Assembly (NCBI RefSeq): GCF_000682755.1
Contig: NZ_AWFF01000032.1
Coordinates: forward strand, 62,001-126,000
Direction of reading: 5' to 3'
Source of the DNA: Hyphomonas beringensis
GTDB taxonomy: Bacteria; Pseudomonadota; Alphaproteobacteria; Caulobacterales; Hyphomonadaceae
DNA: 64,000 nucleotides
Shown: positions 55,607 through 63,945 of the stretch, in pieces
How positions within the stretch are numbered: position 1 is the stretch's first letter
How the letters are laid out: every line of letters starts with the position of its first letter
The notes under the pieces: model-generated
Told to the model about the DNA's origin: nothing
Seen by the model: the letters and a program-made list of their open reading frames with translations, nothing else
Databases searched by the model: none
Translations under genes and position numbers: made by a program

Positions 55607-56616
55607 GCTTCCGCCGGCTCATGGGCATGTGCCGGGCTCTCCTCCTGCTCGGGACGATTGAACTGTTCCACAATCCACTGTGTCACACCCAGGACGGCGG
55701 CAACACCACCCCATTCATTGCTGATCCGAGTCACAAAGCCCAACAAGGCCTTCTGATCGATCATCTCGACATAGATATCGGAATACCTCTCCAGGGCGTC
55801 TGGATTGGCCGTCACGATAAAGGGGCGAAACTCCGCCAGCGCAGCCAGATAGTCATTTATGAAGGAGGAGTAATAGCCGATATAGGTCCACGCCCCGACC
55901 ACCAGTACGGCAATCACGCCAATGATAGTCGTCACGATGGTCAACAGCACGGCATTGTTGATGAACAGGCTGCGCAGTGGGGTCAGGCGGATCGCCAGAT
56001 TGATCGTGAAGATGCCCGCCATGAACACGAAGACCGGCGACATGCTGTCCTCGGCTTTGGACAACAGCAATTGCGTATCGAGATAAGACAGCTCCAGCCC
56101 GCGCTGCAGCGCATCGGTGTCCGCTGCGCCGGACATGGGCAGCTCCGCAATGGCCGCCTCAGACAGTTGGGAAAAATTGCTCGCATCGGCCAGCGCCTGC
56201 GTCACGACCAACGCGATCAGGGCAAGACCGCCCGCAAAGAAGACCGTGCTGAACACGCCATAGATCGAATAGGTAAAGCCAAGGCGTCCGCGCTCCCCCA
56301 CGTCGGCGGCCATGGCCGTGCGGATGCCATGCACATACACCACCAGCCCCACAAGGATCAGCGCGCCAAGCGAGACCATAGGCCAGGCCATGACCAACTC
56401 GTCCACCGTCGTGCTCGGGCTCGACTGATCGATCAGGTAGACCAGCATCGCGCCGAATGTGACCAGCGCGATCTCGCCATACATGCCGCTACACCGGCGT
56501 AGCGTATGGCCCACACGGAAGCGCAGCGAATGCCGCTTCACCCAGATCGGCCCGGCGATGACATATCCGATCGCCACGGTAATCACCGCAATTGCCCAGC
56601 CTACAAGCAGGATCAT
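55603..56616 (-). CDS. Unrecognised multi-pass membrane protein
   Basis: 337 residues, family not recognised. Hydrophobic segments: the N-terminal MILLVGWAIAVITVAIGYVI, two more within residues 45-110, one near 135-155 (VFFAGGLALIALVV), then VFVFMAGIFTINLAI and LLTIVTTIIGVIAVLVVGAW. A non-hydrophobic loop lies at about 155-205 and a His/Glu-rich tail ends the protein. The start at 56616 is set by AGGAGG eight bases upstream. Coupled by ATGA to the EEP lipoprotein gene, so the two probably work together in the envelope. Confidence 0.7.
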   Translation of the reverse strand: MILLVGWAIAVITVAIGYVIAGPIWVKRHSLRFRVGHTLRRCSGMYGEIALVTFGAMLVYLIDQSSPSTTVDELVMAWPMVSLGALILVGLVVYVHGIRTAMAADVGERGRLGFTYSIYGVFSTVFFAGGLALIALVVTQALADASNFSQLSEAAIAELPMSGAADTDALQRGLELSYLDTQLLLSKAEDSMSPVFVFMAGIFTINLAIRLTPLRSLFINNAVLLTIVTTIIGVIAVLVVGAWTYIGYYSSFINDYLAALAEFRPFIVTANPDALERYSDIYVEMIDQKALLGFVTRISNEWGGVAAVLGVTQWIVEQFNRPEQEESPAHAHEPAEA

Positions 56617-56715
56617 CCCGCGCCCCTCCTCTACAGGTCCACCAATCCCATCTGACTTTTTGCCAAGGAAAACAGCATCAGGCAATCCGAATACGAACAG
56701 GGCGTTCGCCTGTCG

Positions 56716-57846
56716 TCAGGCGCTCGATGGCTTGCGCCCGAACCAGCTCTGCACCAGTGACCAGGCATTGCGAGAGCCGGACATCGTTCGTTCCGCCGCC
56801 CAGGCTGCGCGAGAGGTCAGCCCGCCGCAGGCCTTCAGCAGATCGGTCGCGACCGAACCGGATTCGCGTTTCACCCGCTCCAGCGCCTCAGCAGAGATCG
56901 ACCGCGCCTGACGCGCAGACCAGCCCTTGAAGGCCCGGCAGCGGCGCTTGGCCAGATAGCCGAGCTTCAGTGTCAGCATGGCGTTCACGGCGCCGTCCAT
57001 CACCGGGCCCGCGATCAGCCCGCCCATGCGGCCCAGCAATCCACCGATCACGTCCCCTGTCATGTCAGTCACGTCTTCCAGCGCGCGGCTGATCACGACG
57101 ATGGCCATCACATCGCGCAGGATCAGCAAGGTGCCGCCCAGATGCGGCCGTCCGAAATAGATCTGCGAGATCTTCGCCACGAGATTCACATTGCGCCATA
57201 GCACGATGAACGCATCCACCGTACCATTCATGGAGAATGCCGTGGCGACGCCCACACCCACGGCTTCGGAATGGATCAGCTTGTCGACGCGCGCATCCAG
57301 CTTGCGCAGATGCCCCTCGATATGCGCCTGCTGGAAAGCTTCCAGCGCCATGGCCAGTTCTGCCGCCTCGCTCAGCTGCGCCTTGCCCATGCGCGCCAAC
57401 AGGGCTCGCCCCTCGATCAGGCCAGCCTGCATGGCCGGCAATTCTTCCTTCAGCAGCGGATTGCGCTTCAGCATGTTCAGATATTTGAGGTCATATTTCA
57501 GACGGTCCGACAGGACCAGAATGTCCGGATCCTCAATATCGAACAGAGTGTGCGGCGGCTTGGCCGCAACCGGCATCGACAAAAAAGAGGCAATCGGCCG
57601 GCCCACCAGCATGATCAGCAACCCGGCCAACAGCAGGATGAAGCCATAGCCCAGCAAAGGGTGCACGTCGTCGAACATGCGGTAGAACAGAAAGCCCTGT
57701 CCGATCACGGTCAGGAAGGCCAGCGCCAGCAGGGCAAAGCCGGACCATTTGATCACGCGCCAGGCCTTCGCCCATTGCGAGGCAAACTCCCAGTCCGGTG
57801 CGGGGCGCGCGGCTGCGTCTGGAACCTTGGGGACCTGCGTGGCCAT
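56716..57846 (-). CDS. DUF697-domain membrane protein (YcjF/UPF0283-like)
   Basis: 376 residues. Two transmembrane helices lie near residues 34-55 and 66-84 (GYGFILLLAGLLIMLVG), followed by a helical cytoplasmic region. A DUF697 domain covers about 205-310 (TAFSMNGTVDAFIVLWRNVN, ISQIYFGRPHLGGTLLILRD, GLIAGPVMDGAVNAMLTLKLG). E. coli YcjF-type proteins share this; the function is unknown, sometimes paired with a GTPase (YcjX), which is not adjacent here. GGAGGAG lies just before the ATG. Confidence 0.78.
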   Translation of the reverse strand: MATQVPKVPDAAARPAPDWEFASQWAKAWRVIKWSGFALLALAFLTVIGQGFLFYRMFDDVHPLLGYGFILLLAGLLIMLVGRPIASFLSMPVAAKPPHTLFDIEDPDILVLSDRLKYDLKYLNMLKRNPLLKEELPAMQAGLIEGRALLARMGKAQLSEAAELAMALEAFQQAHIEGHLRKLDARVDKLIHSEAVGVGVATAFSMNGTVDAFIVLWRNVNLVAKISQIYFGRPHLGGTLLILRDVMAIVVISRALEDVTDMTGDVIGGLLGRMGGLIAGPVMDGAVNAMLTLKLGYLAKRRCRAFKGWSARQARSISAEALERVKRESGSVATDLLKACGGLTSRAAWAAERTMSGSRNAWSLVQSWFGRKPSSA

Positions 57847-57864
57847 GTCTGAACTCCTCCATGG

Positions 57865-57915
57865 GCTGTTTCAGATAACAGCTTAGAGGGATCAGGCGGG
57901 ATCGAACATCCCGCC
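57865..57915 (-). other. Two hairpins downstream of argS
   Basis: GGCGGGAT (57895-57902) pairs perfectly with ATCCCGCC (57908-57915), and GCTGTT (57865-57870) pairs with AACAGC (57877-57882). Both lie in the 93-base gap between argS and the DUF697 gene. No T-run follows either on the minus strand, so they may attenuate or protect the argS mRNA end rather than terminate strictly. Confidence 0.4.
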
Positions 57916-57939
57916 GCTGACAGGCCTTCGCATTACAGT

Positions 57940-59748
57940 CTACATGCGTTCCGGAATCTTGATGCCCAGAATGCCGAGGCCCGCTTCCAGCTGGTTTAGC
58001 ACGGCGGCCGACAGGGACAGGCGGCTTGCGCGCAGGGCGGGGTCGGTTTCAGACGCAATCGGCACCGCCGCATAGAATGCGCTGAAGGCCTGCGCCAGAT
58101 TGTAGACATGCTCGCACAGGATATGCGGCATCCGCTTCTCGCGGGCCTGCAGCAGCGCCAGCGCGAAGCCGTCCAGCTGCAGCACCAGCGCGCGCTCGGC
58201 GTCATGGCCGATCACGATCTCGCCCTGCTCCAGCCCTTCTTCCTGCGCCCGGCGCAGCAGGGATTTCACCCGCACAGCCGCGTAAAGCAGGTAAGGCCCG
58301 GTCTTGCCTTCAAAGCTGGTGAAGCGATCCAGATCGAACACGTAATTGCCGGTCCGCGTATTCTGCAAGTCAGAGAAGCGCAGCGCCGCCAGTGCCACTT
58401 TCTTCGCCACATCCAGGCGCTCGTCTTCCGGCATGTCGTCCGGCAGTTTGCCTGCCTCGGTGATCTTCCTCTGTGCTTCTTCCAGCGCCATCGCGTTCAG
58501 ATCAGCCAGTCGCAGCATGCCGCCTTCGCGCGTCTTGAAGGGCTTGCCGTCCGGTCCGTTCACCGTGCCGAAGCCGATATGTTCAAGGTGGCCTTCATCA
58601 ATCAGGCCCAGCTTTTCAGCCGCGCGGAAGACCTGCGTGAAGTGCAGCGCCTGACGCTGGTCAACGACATACAGCATCAGTTCCGGCGTCGGCTCCAGAT
58701 TTTCCATCCGGTCTTCAATCGTCGCCAGATCGGTCGTGTGATAGCCCGTCCCGCCGCGGCTGTTGACCAGCATGATTGGCGGCATCGGGTTCTTGAGATT
58801 GACCTTGCCATCCTTCTCGACCGGCACATTCTCGCCCTCGCGGGCAATATCCACGATCCATGCGCCATCATCTTCACGCGCCAGGTCTGCCGCCTTGAAC
58901 TTCTCGATCAGGCCGGGGATCAGATGGTCGACATCGCTTTCGCCCTTCCACAGGTCGAAATGCACGTTCAGGAATTCATAATCGACCTTCAGCGCAGCGA
59001 CCGACACGTCGATGAAATGCTTCAGCAGCGCGCGGTAGCCCGGGCGTCCGGCCTGCAGCTCTGCGACAGCTTTCTGGCTGCGTTCCAGCCGTGCGGGGTC
59101 TTCCTTCGCTTTTGCGCTGGCGGCAGGATACATCCGGGCCAGATCTTCAATCGTGACCGGCGGCTCTTCGGGATACGGGCCTTCATAGCTCGCATCGAAA
59201 TAGATCAGATCCGGCTGCTCGTCATACAGCTCCGTTACGAGGTGGCCCATCTGCAGGCCCCAATCGCCCAGATGCGTATCGCCGGTGACATGATCGCCCA
59301 GAAAGCGCAGCAGGCGCACTAGCGTATCGCCGATCACGGCAGAGCGCAGATGGCCGACATGCATCGGCTTGGCCACGTTCGGGCCGCCAAAGTCGATCAC
59401 CGTCACCTTCGGGTCTGCCGCAGGCTCGCCGCCCGCCAGCTCGCTGGTCAGCACATTGATCGCGCGCTCTGCCAGGGCCTCGTCAGACACGCGGATATTG
59501 ATAAAGCCCGGCCCGGCCACTTCCGCAGACAGGACGAACGGATAGGCCTTCAGCGTAGCGGCCACGTCGCCCGCAACTTCGCGCGGGTTCTTGCCGGCGG
59601 ATTTCGCCGCGCCCATCGCGCCATTGCACTGGAAGTCCGCAAATTCGGGCTTGTCGGACCGGCGAACATCACCCCACCGCGCTTCAAAGCCCAATGCTTC
59701 AAAGGCGGCACTTGCGGCCGCCGTCAGGTCTTTCGTCAGGCTGGCCAT
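57940..59748 (-). CDS. argS: Arginyl-tRNA synthetase
   Basis: Class I synthetase charging tRNA-Arg. The HIGH motif appears as HVGHLRSAVIGDTLVRLL near residues 132-149; the KMSKS region is replaced by GKPFKTREGGML, as usual for ArgRS. The N-terminal Add1 domain starts MASLTKDLTAAAS and the C-terminal DALR anticodon-binding domain ends near GLGILGIKIPERM. At 602 residues the length is normal. It begins two bases after the stop of the lipoprotein gene, so the two are co-transcribed. Confidence 0.95.
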   Translation of the reverse strand: MASLTKDLTAAASAAFEALGFEARWGDVRRSDKPEFADFQCNGAMGAAKSAGKNPREVAGDVAATLKAYPFVLSAEVAGPGFINIRVSDEALAERAINVLTSELAGGEPAADPKVTVIDFGGPNVAKPMHVGHLRSAVIGDTLVRLLRFLGDHVTGDTHLGDWGLQMGHLVTELYDEQPDLIYFDASYEGPYPEEPPVTIEDLARMYPAASAKAKEDPARLERSQKAVAELQAGRPGYRALLKHFIDVSVAALKVDYEFLNVHFDLWKGESDVDHLIPGLIEKFKAADLAREDDGAWIVDIAREGENVPVEKDGKVNLKNPMPPIMLVNSRGGTGYHTTDLATIEDRMENLEPTPELMLYVVDQRQALHFTQVFRAAEKLGLIDEGHLEHIGFGTVNGPDGKPFKTREGGMLRLADLNAMALEEAQRKITEAGKLPDDMPEDERLDVAKKVALAALRFSDLQNTRTGNYVFDLDRFTSFEGKTGPYLLYAAVRVKSLLRRAQEEGLEQGEIVIGHDAERALVLQLDGFALALLQAREKRMPHILCEHVYNLAQAFSAFYAAVPIASETDPALRASRLSLSAAVLNQLEAGLGILGIKIPERM

Positions 59749-59750
59749 GA

Positions 59751-60308
59751 TTACTTACCGGCATCCAGGCGGAAGCGGTTGCCCGCGCGGTTGAACTCCA
59801 GCTGCTCCGGCGTCAGGTCAAACCCGACGATGACTTCGAAGTTCGATCCGGAGATTGATTCGTCGACCCGCGGGATCTTGATCTTGTTGACCACCTCGGT
59901 CTTGCCATCCAGCTTGCCGCCATTGAAATCCGCAGTGACGCTGAAATACTTCTTCGCCAGAACTTTGCCGTTCCGGCGGGTCACAGCCACATAATACGGA
60001 TAAACATGGCCATCAGAGGTCGCTGTCGGGCCCTTGCCGAAGGCGAAATCCACCTCGACTTCGGCTTCCAGCGGGTTATCGCCGACATAGCGGCAATACA
60101 GGCGTGCGCCGATGATTTCCCCTGTATATTCAATGTCGCTGTAAAGTTTTGAGTCGCCATCAAACTCGACATAACGTGCAGAATCATACAGCGCAGCGAC
60201 CGAAGGGCACGGGCCTGCATTCTGGCGTGTATCAAGGCTGTCAGCGATTTTGCTGGTACAACCTGTCGTAAGAATGGCCGCGGCGAGAAGTGGGGCATAT
60301 TTGATCAT
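59751..60308 (-). CDS. Lipoprotein of unknown function upstream of argS
   Basis: 185 residues: signal MIKYAPLLAAAILTTGCTSK with lipobox LTTGC-like near residues 13-17. The mature domain includes GPCPSVAALYDSARYVEF, YTGEIIGARLYCRYVG and NPLEAEVEVDFAFG, then a basic patch (TRRNGKVLAKKYFSV) and a PRVDESISGSNFEVIVGFDL segment. It looks like a beta-rich outer-membrane lipoprotein conserved in this lineage. No function is assigned. Leads the argS transcript. Confidence 0.78.
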   Translation of the reverse strand: MIKYAPLLAAAILTTGCTSKIADSLDTRQNAGPCPSVAALYDSARYVEFDGDSKLYSDIEYTGEIIGARLYCRYVGDNPLEAEVEVDFAFGKGPTATSDGHVYPYYVAVTRRNGKVLAKKYFSVTADFNGGKLDGKTEVVNKIKIPRVDESISGSNFEVIVGFDLTPEQLEFNRAGNRFRLDAGK

Positions 60309-60420
60309 GCGTCGGCGAGTCCTTCTTGGCCTTGTGCAATGGCGTGTCCATGTGTTGGTGGAGATGTGTTAAAGGCCCAATCGCCTCGGCGCAACGCCTG
60401 CAGGCAGGAGACTGGATGAA

Positions 60421-61380
60421 ATGACCGACCGCCGCCCTCTTACCATACGCCTGGCCGCCCCGCGGGGATTCTGCGCAGGCGTCGACCGCGCGATCCAGAT
60501 TGTCGAGGAAGCGCTCGGCAAATGGGGCGCGCCCGTCTATGTGCGCCACGAGATTGTCCACAATGCCCATGTCGTCTCCCGGCTGGAGGAAATGGGCGCC
60601 GTATTTGTCGAAGAGCTGGATGAATGCCCGGAAGACCGCCCGGTCATCTTTTCTGCCCATGGCGTGCCGAAATCCGTTCCGGCCGAGGCCCAGCGCCGCA
60701 ACATGATCTTTGTCGACGCCACCTGCCCGCTGGTCTCCAAGGTACATGTCGAGGCAGAGCGCCATCATCGTGAGGGCCGCGAGATCGTCCTGATCGGCCA
60801 TGCCGGACACCCTGAAGTCATCGGCACGATGGGCCAGCTGCCGAATGACACGATCACCCTTATCGAAACCGTGGAAGATGTCGCAAAGTTTGAGCCGAAA
60901 GACGCGGCCAATGTCGCCTTCGTCACACAGACCACGCTGTCTGTAGACGATACAGCAGACATCGTCGCCGCCCTTCAGGCGCGCTTCCCCGGCATTGCCA
61001 GCCCTCACAAGGAAGACATCTGCTACGCCACCACCAATCGCCAGGATGCGGTCAAAGTGATCGGCCAGGGCGCAGACCTCGTTCTGGTGATCGGCGCAGA
61101 GACCAGCTCCAATTCCAAGCGCCTGGTCGAGGTGGCCGTACGCGCCGGGGCCAAGCGCTCCGAACTGATCGCCAGCGCCGAAAATATCGACTGGGATTGG
61201 TTTGACGGCGTGAACCTACTGGGCCTGACCGCCGGGGCCAGCGCGCCGGAAGATCTGGTTCAGGGCGTCATCAATGCCTGCCGCGAGCGCTTCGACGTCA
61301 CCCTGGACAGCGTCGAGACCGCCCGCGAAACCGTCACCTTCAAGCTGCCGCGCGTCCTGTCAGAGCCTGAACAGGCCTGA
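60421..61380 (+). CDS. ispH: 4-hydroxy-3-methylbut-2-enyl diphosphate reductase
   Basis: [4Fe-4S] enzyme giving isopentenyl and dimethylallyl diphosphates, the last non-mevalonate step. The three cluster cysteines are in [12 protein letters not shown] (residue 19 or so), [12 protein letters not shown] and [11 protein letters not shown]. The substrate-binding His residues are in [11 protein letters not shown] and [11 protein letters not shown]. Its 319 residues are normal. AGGAG lies ten bases before the ATG. Divergent from the argS-side lipoprotein gene. Confidence 0.95.
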   Translation: MTDRRPLTIRLAAPRGFCAGVDRAIQIVEEALGKWGAPVYVRHEIVHNAHVVSRLEEMGAVFVEELDECPEDRPVIFSAHGVPKSVPAEAQRRNMIFVDATCPLVSKVHVEAERHHREGREIVLIGHAGHPEVIGTMGQLPNDTITLIETVEDVAKFEPKDAANVAFVTQTTLSVDDTADIVAALQARFPGIASPHKEDICYATTNRQDAVKVIGQGADLVLVIGAETSSNSKRLVEVAVRAGAKRSELIASAENIDWDWFDGVNLLGLTAGASAPEDLVQGVINACRERFDVTLDSVETARETVTFKLPRVLSEPEQA

Positions 61381-61468
61381 TCCGAGCCAGAATGCGAGTG
61401 CCTGCCAGAAGGCGCGCCCTGCACCCCTCATGTTCAAATTCGCCCTATAATCTGCCATAAGTACCGCC

Positions 61469-62461
61469 ATGACCTACACGATTGCCGCCTTCTACAAATT
61501 CTTTTCCTTTCCGGACTTTGAGTCCCATCGCGCCCGGCTGGCGGACACGCTGGACGCGGCCGGCGTCAAGGGCACGGTCCTGATTGCAGCTGAGGGCGTG
61601 AACGGCACGATCGCCGGCACCGCCGAGGGCATCGAGACCGCGCTGGCAACGCTGCGCGCCCTGCCCGGCGCGGAGACACTGGAAGCGAAATTCTCCGAGG
61701 CTGACGAGATGCCTTTCCTGCGCCTGAAAGTGCGCCTGAAGAAAGAGATCGTCACCATGGGCATCCCGGGCACAGACCCGAACGCCCTGGTCGGCACCTA
61801 TCTGGACCCCAACGCCTGGAACGAGCTGATCGCCGATCCCGACACCGTTCTGATCGATACCCGCAACGACTATGAATACGCCATCGGCACATTCGAAGGC
61901 GCGATCGACCCACGCACCAAAACCTTCCGGGAATTTCCGGACTGGTTCCGTGACTTCCGCGAAAAACTGGAAGCCGAAGGCCGCAAGCCGAAGATCGCCA
62001 TGTTCTGCACCGGCGGCATCCGCTGTGAGAAGGCGACCAGCTTTGTGAAGGCCGAAGGCATTGATGATGTCTATCACCTCAATGGCGGCATCCTGAAATA
62101 CCTCGAAACCGTCCCGGAAGAGAAAAGCCTGTGGCGCGGCGAATGCTTCGTCTTCGACGAGCGCGTCTCGGTAAAGCATGACCTGACCCCTGGCAGCTAT
62201 GACATGTGCCATGCCTGCAAGCGCCCGATCACCGAGGAAGACAAACAGGCCGCATCCTATGTGCCCGGCGTCTCTTGCCCGCACTGTATCGACGAAATGA
62301 CCGCCGAACAGAAACGCCGCTTTGCCGAGCGCCAGAAGCAGATCGACCTCTCCCGCAAGCGCGGCGAAGCGCATATGGGCCCGGACGCGGCCGCCATTGC
62401 CGCCCAGCGCAGAGAAGAGGCGCTTGCGGCCAAGGAAGCCGCTGGAGCTGAAGATGCTTGA
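61469..62461 (+). CDS. trhO: tRNA uridine(34) hydroxylase, rhodanese family
   Basis: Oxygen-dependent hydroxylase for U34 of certain tRNAs (formerly YceA). The N-terminal domain IAAFYKFFSFPDFESHRA and GTVLIAAEGVNGTIAGT is the family hallmark. The rhodanese domain follows with the active cysteine in FCTGGIRCEKATSF near residue 178. A C-terminal Cys-rich segment has CHAC and CPHC pairs, probably a zinc site. At 330 residues the length is normal. It ends inside the start of the GFA gene (eight-base overlap). Confidence 0.92.
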   Translation: MTYTIAAFYKFFSFPDFESHRARLADTLDAAGVKGTVLIAAEGVNGTIAGTAEGIETALATLRALPGAETLEAKFSEADEMPFLRLKVRLKKEIVTMGIPGTDPNALVGTYLDPNAWNELIADPDTVLIDTRNDYEYAIGTFEGAIDPRTKTFREFPDWFRDFREKLEAEGRKPKIAMFCTGGIRCEKATSFVKAEGIDDVYHLNGGILKYLETVPEEKSLWRGECFVFDERVSVKHDLTPGSYDMCHACKRPITEEDKQAASYVPGVSCPHCIDEMTAEQKRRFAERQKQIDLSRKRGEAHMGPDAAAIAAQRREEALAAKEAAGAEDA

Positions 62462-62855
62462 GGGCAGCTGCCTGTGCGGCGTCGTCCGCTATGAAGTGAA
62501 CACCGCCGCAGGCCCGATTGTACATTGTCATTGCCAGACCTGCCGCAAGGCACATGGCGCGGCATTTTCTTCCGTCATGCCTGTGCCGCGGGATGCCTTC
62601 CGCTGGACCGCCGGCGAGGAAGCGCTGAACCGGTTTGAATCCAGCGCAGGCAAGTTCCGGAACTTCTGCGGCAAATGCGGATCGCACATCATGGCGGATC
62701 GCCCCAATCAGCCTGTTATTCTGTTGCGGCTCGGCTGTCTCGACACCGAAATCGAAGGCAATTCGCTGGGCCATATCTGGCGGTCGGATTGCGCCAGCTG
62801 GTATGATCCGAAACAGCAGCTTCCGGAATTTCCGGAAGGCTTCCCCGCGAAATGA
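62454..62855 (+). CDS. GFA-family (glutathione-dependent formaldehyde-activating type) protein
   Basis: 133-residue zinc-binding protein of the GFA/CENP-V family. Cysteine motifs are EGSCLCGVVRYEV at residues 3-15, HCHCQTCRKAHGAA near 26-39 and NFCGKCGSHI near 75-84, enough for two zinc sites. The start at 62454 follows from these motifs; the longer frame adds a basic non-family stretch. Most members have no proven enzyme activity. It overlaps trhO by eight bases and the next gene by four (ATGA). Confidence 0.88.
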   Translation: MLEGSCLCGVVRYEVNTAAGPIVHCHCQTCRKAHGAAFSSVMPVPRDAFRWTAGEEALNRFESSAGKFRNFCGKCGSHIMADRPNQPVILLRLGCLDTEIEGNSLGHIWRSDCASWYDPKQQLPEFPEGFPAK

Positions 62856-63520
62856 TGCCGGACGCCGCCGCCGCTCATACCCTCTACAGTTTCCGCCGCT
62901 GTCCCTATGCCATGCGCGCCCGGATGGGCCTGTCCATGGCCGGAATTGCCGTGCGTGTCCGCGAAATTGTCCTGAGGGACAAGCCCGCCGAGATGCTGGA
63001 AGCCAGCCCGAAAGGCACGGTGCCGGTTCTCGTCACCCTGTCCGGAACGGTTGTCGATGAAAGCCTGGACGTGATGCGCTGGGCCCTCGCCCAGAACGAC
63101 CCCGAAGGCTGGATGACCGCAGACCCGCAGGCGACCGCGGAACTGATCAGCCGCAATGATGGCCGCTTCAAGCAGGCGCTGGACCGCTACAAATATCCGA
63201 ACCGCTATGAGGCGGAGAGCCTTGTGCCGGGCGCCGCGCGCTCGGAAGGGCTGGAAGTGCTCGCCGATCTCGACTCGCGCATCGCCGCGAATGGCGGGCA
63301 GCTCGTCCGCAAGGAGCGCAGCCTCGCCGATATCGCGATCTTCCCCTTCGTGCGCCAGTTCGCCCATACCGATATGGACTGGTTCAATGACCAGCCCCTG
63401 CCCTATGTCCAGTCCTGGCTGGAAGGCCACAAGCAGAGCCATCTCTTCAAGGGCGTCATGACAAAGTATGAGCCCTGGAGCCCCGGCGCAGACGAGCCGC
63501 TGCTGCCTGTTGTCGGCTGA
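62852..63520 (+). CDS. Glutathione S-transferase-like protein
   Basis: 222 residues. The N-terminal thioredoxin-fold domain has SFRRCPYAMRARMGLSMAG, with CPYA as redox or glutathione-binding cysteine, and KGTVPVLVTLSGTVVDESLD, the cis-Pro and gamma-Glu contact (PVL...ES). The C-terminal helical domain begins near residue 90. CPYAMRAR is close to glutaredoxin-2/GST-like proteins. The substrate is unknown. Coupled to the GFA gene, suggesting both handle thiol adducts; that is an inference. Confidence 0.85.
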   Translation: MMPDAAAAHTLYSFRRCPYAMRARMGLSMAGIAVRVREIVLRDKPAEMLEASPKGTVPVLVTLSGTVVDESLDVMRWALAQNDPEGWMTADPQATAELISRNDGRFKQALDRYKYPNRYEAESLVPGAARSEGLEVLADLDSRIAANGGQLVRKERSLADIAIFPFVRQFAHTDMDWFNDQPLPYVQSWLEGHKQSHLFKGVMTKYEPWSPGADEPLLPVVG

Positions 63521-63587
63521 GGCAACGAAACTCAGATTGCCCCCTTGCAAAATCTGCCGCGCGGCGTAAACAGCCCGTTCTTCGGCA

Positions 63588-63664
63588 CGGAGTGTAGCTC
63601 AGCCTGGTAGAGCACTGTCTTCGGGAGGCAGGGGCCGGAGGTTCGAATCCTCTCACTCCGACCA
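63588..63664 (+). tRNA. tRNA-Pro (anticodon CGG)
   Basis: A full cloverleaf fits: acceptor CGGAGTG with CACTCCG, a D-arm with GCTC/GAGC, anticodon stem CTGTC/GGCAG around TTCGGGA (anticodon CGG, reading proline CCG codons), a T-arm GGAGG/CCTCT around TTCGAAT, discriminator A and an encoded CCA. 77 bases. One G-T wobble sits in each of the anticodon and T stems. Confidence 0.95.
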
Positions 63665-63725
63665 TTCTCAAATGGTGACGCGCAGCGACAGAAATCGATC
63701 CAATGGATCGATTTCAGTTTGAGAA
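63665..63725 (+). repeat. Nested palindrome directly after tRNA-Pro
   Basis: An outer perfect eight-base inverted repeat (TTCTCAAA, 63665-63672, and TTTGAGAA, 63718-63725) encloses an inner perfect eleven-base one (GAAATCGATCC, 63691-63701, and its complement at 63705-63715, loop AAT). It begins at the base after the encoded CCA. It has no T-run and is not a simple terminator; it may be a processing signal or a palindromic repeat element. Confidence 0.8.
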
Positions 63726-63945
63726 TGCCTGAAGCGCAAGCGAGAGCTTACCCATCCCCAATTGACAGCCCCCTCGCCCTGGCCTATTGGCCCTGCGCAA
63801 GGTTCTGAACACCTGCCGCCTGCAGACATATGTCCCGGTGAAGTTCAGTCACAAGACGATCTCCCCTCCCTCACCCTCGAAGCATTTCGGCGGTGGGCAA
63901 TGCAGGCCCCCATCATGGTCGGAATGCGCTCTTGAGGAGTGAGTG
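63726..63945. other. Non-coding stretch at the right edge
   Basis: About 220 bases between the tRNA palindrome and the last gene start. No gene, tRNA or clear terminator is visible on either strand; it probably contains the promoter of the following gene. Confidence 0.5.
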
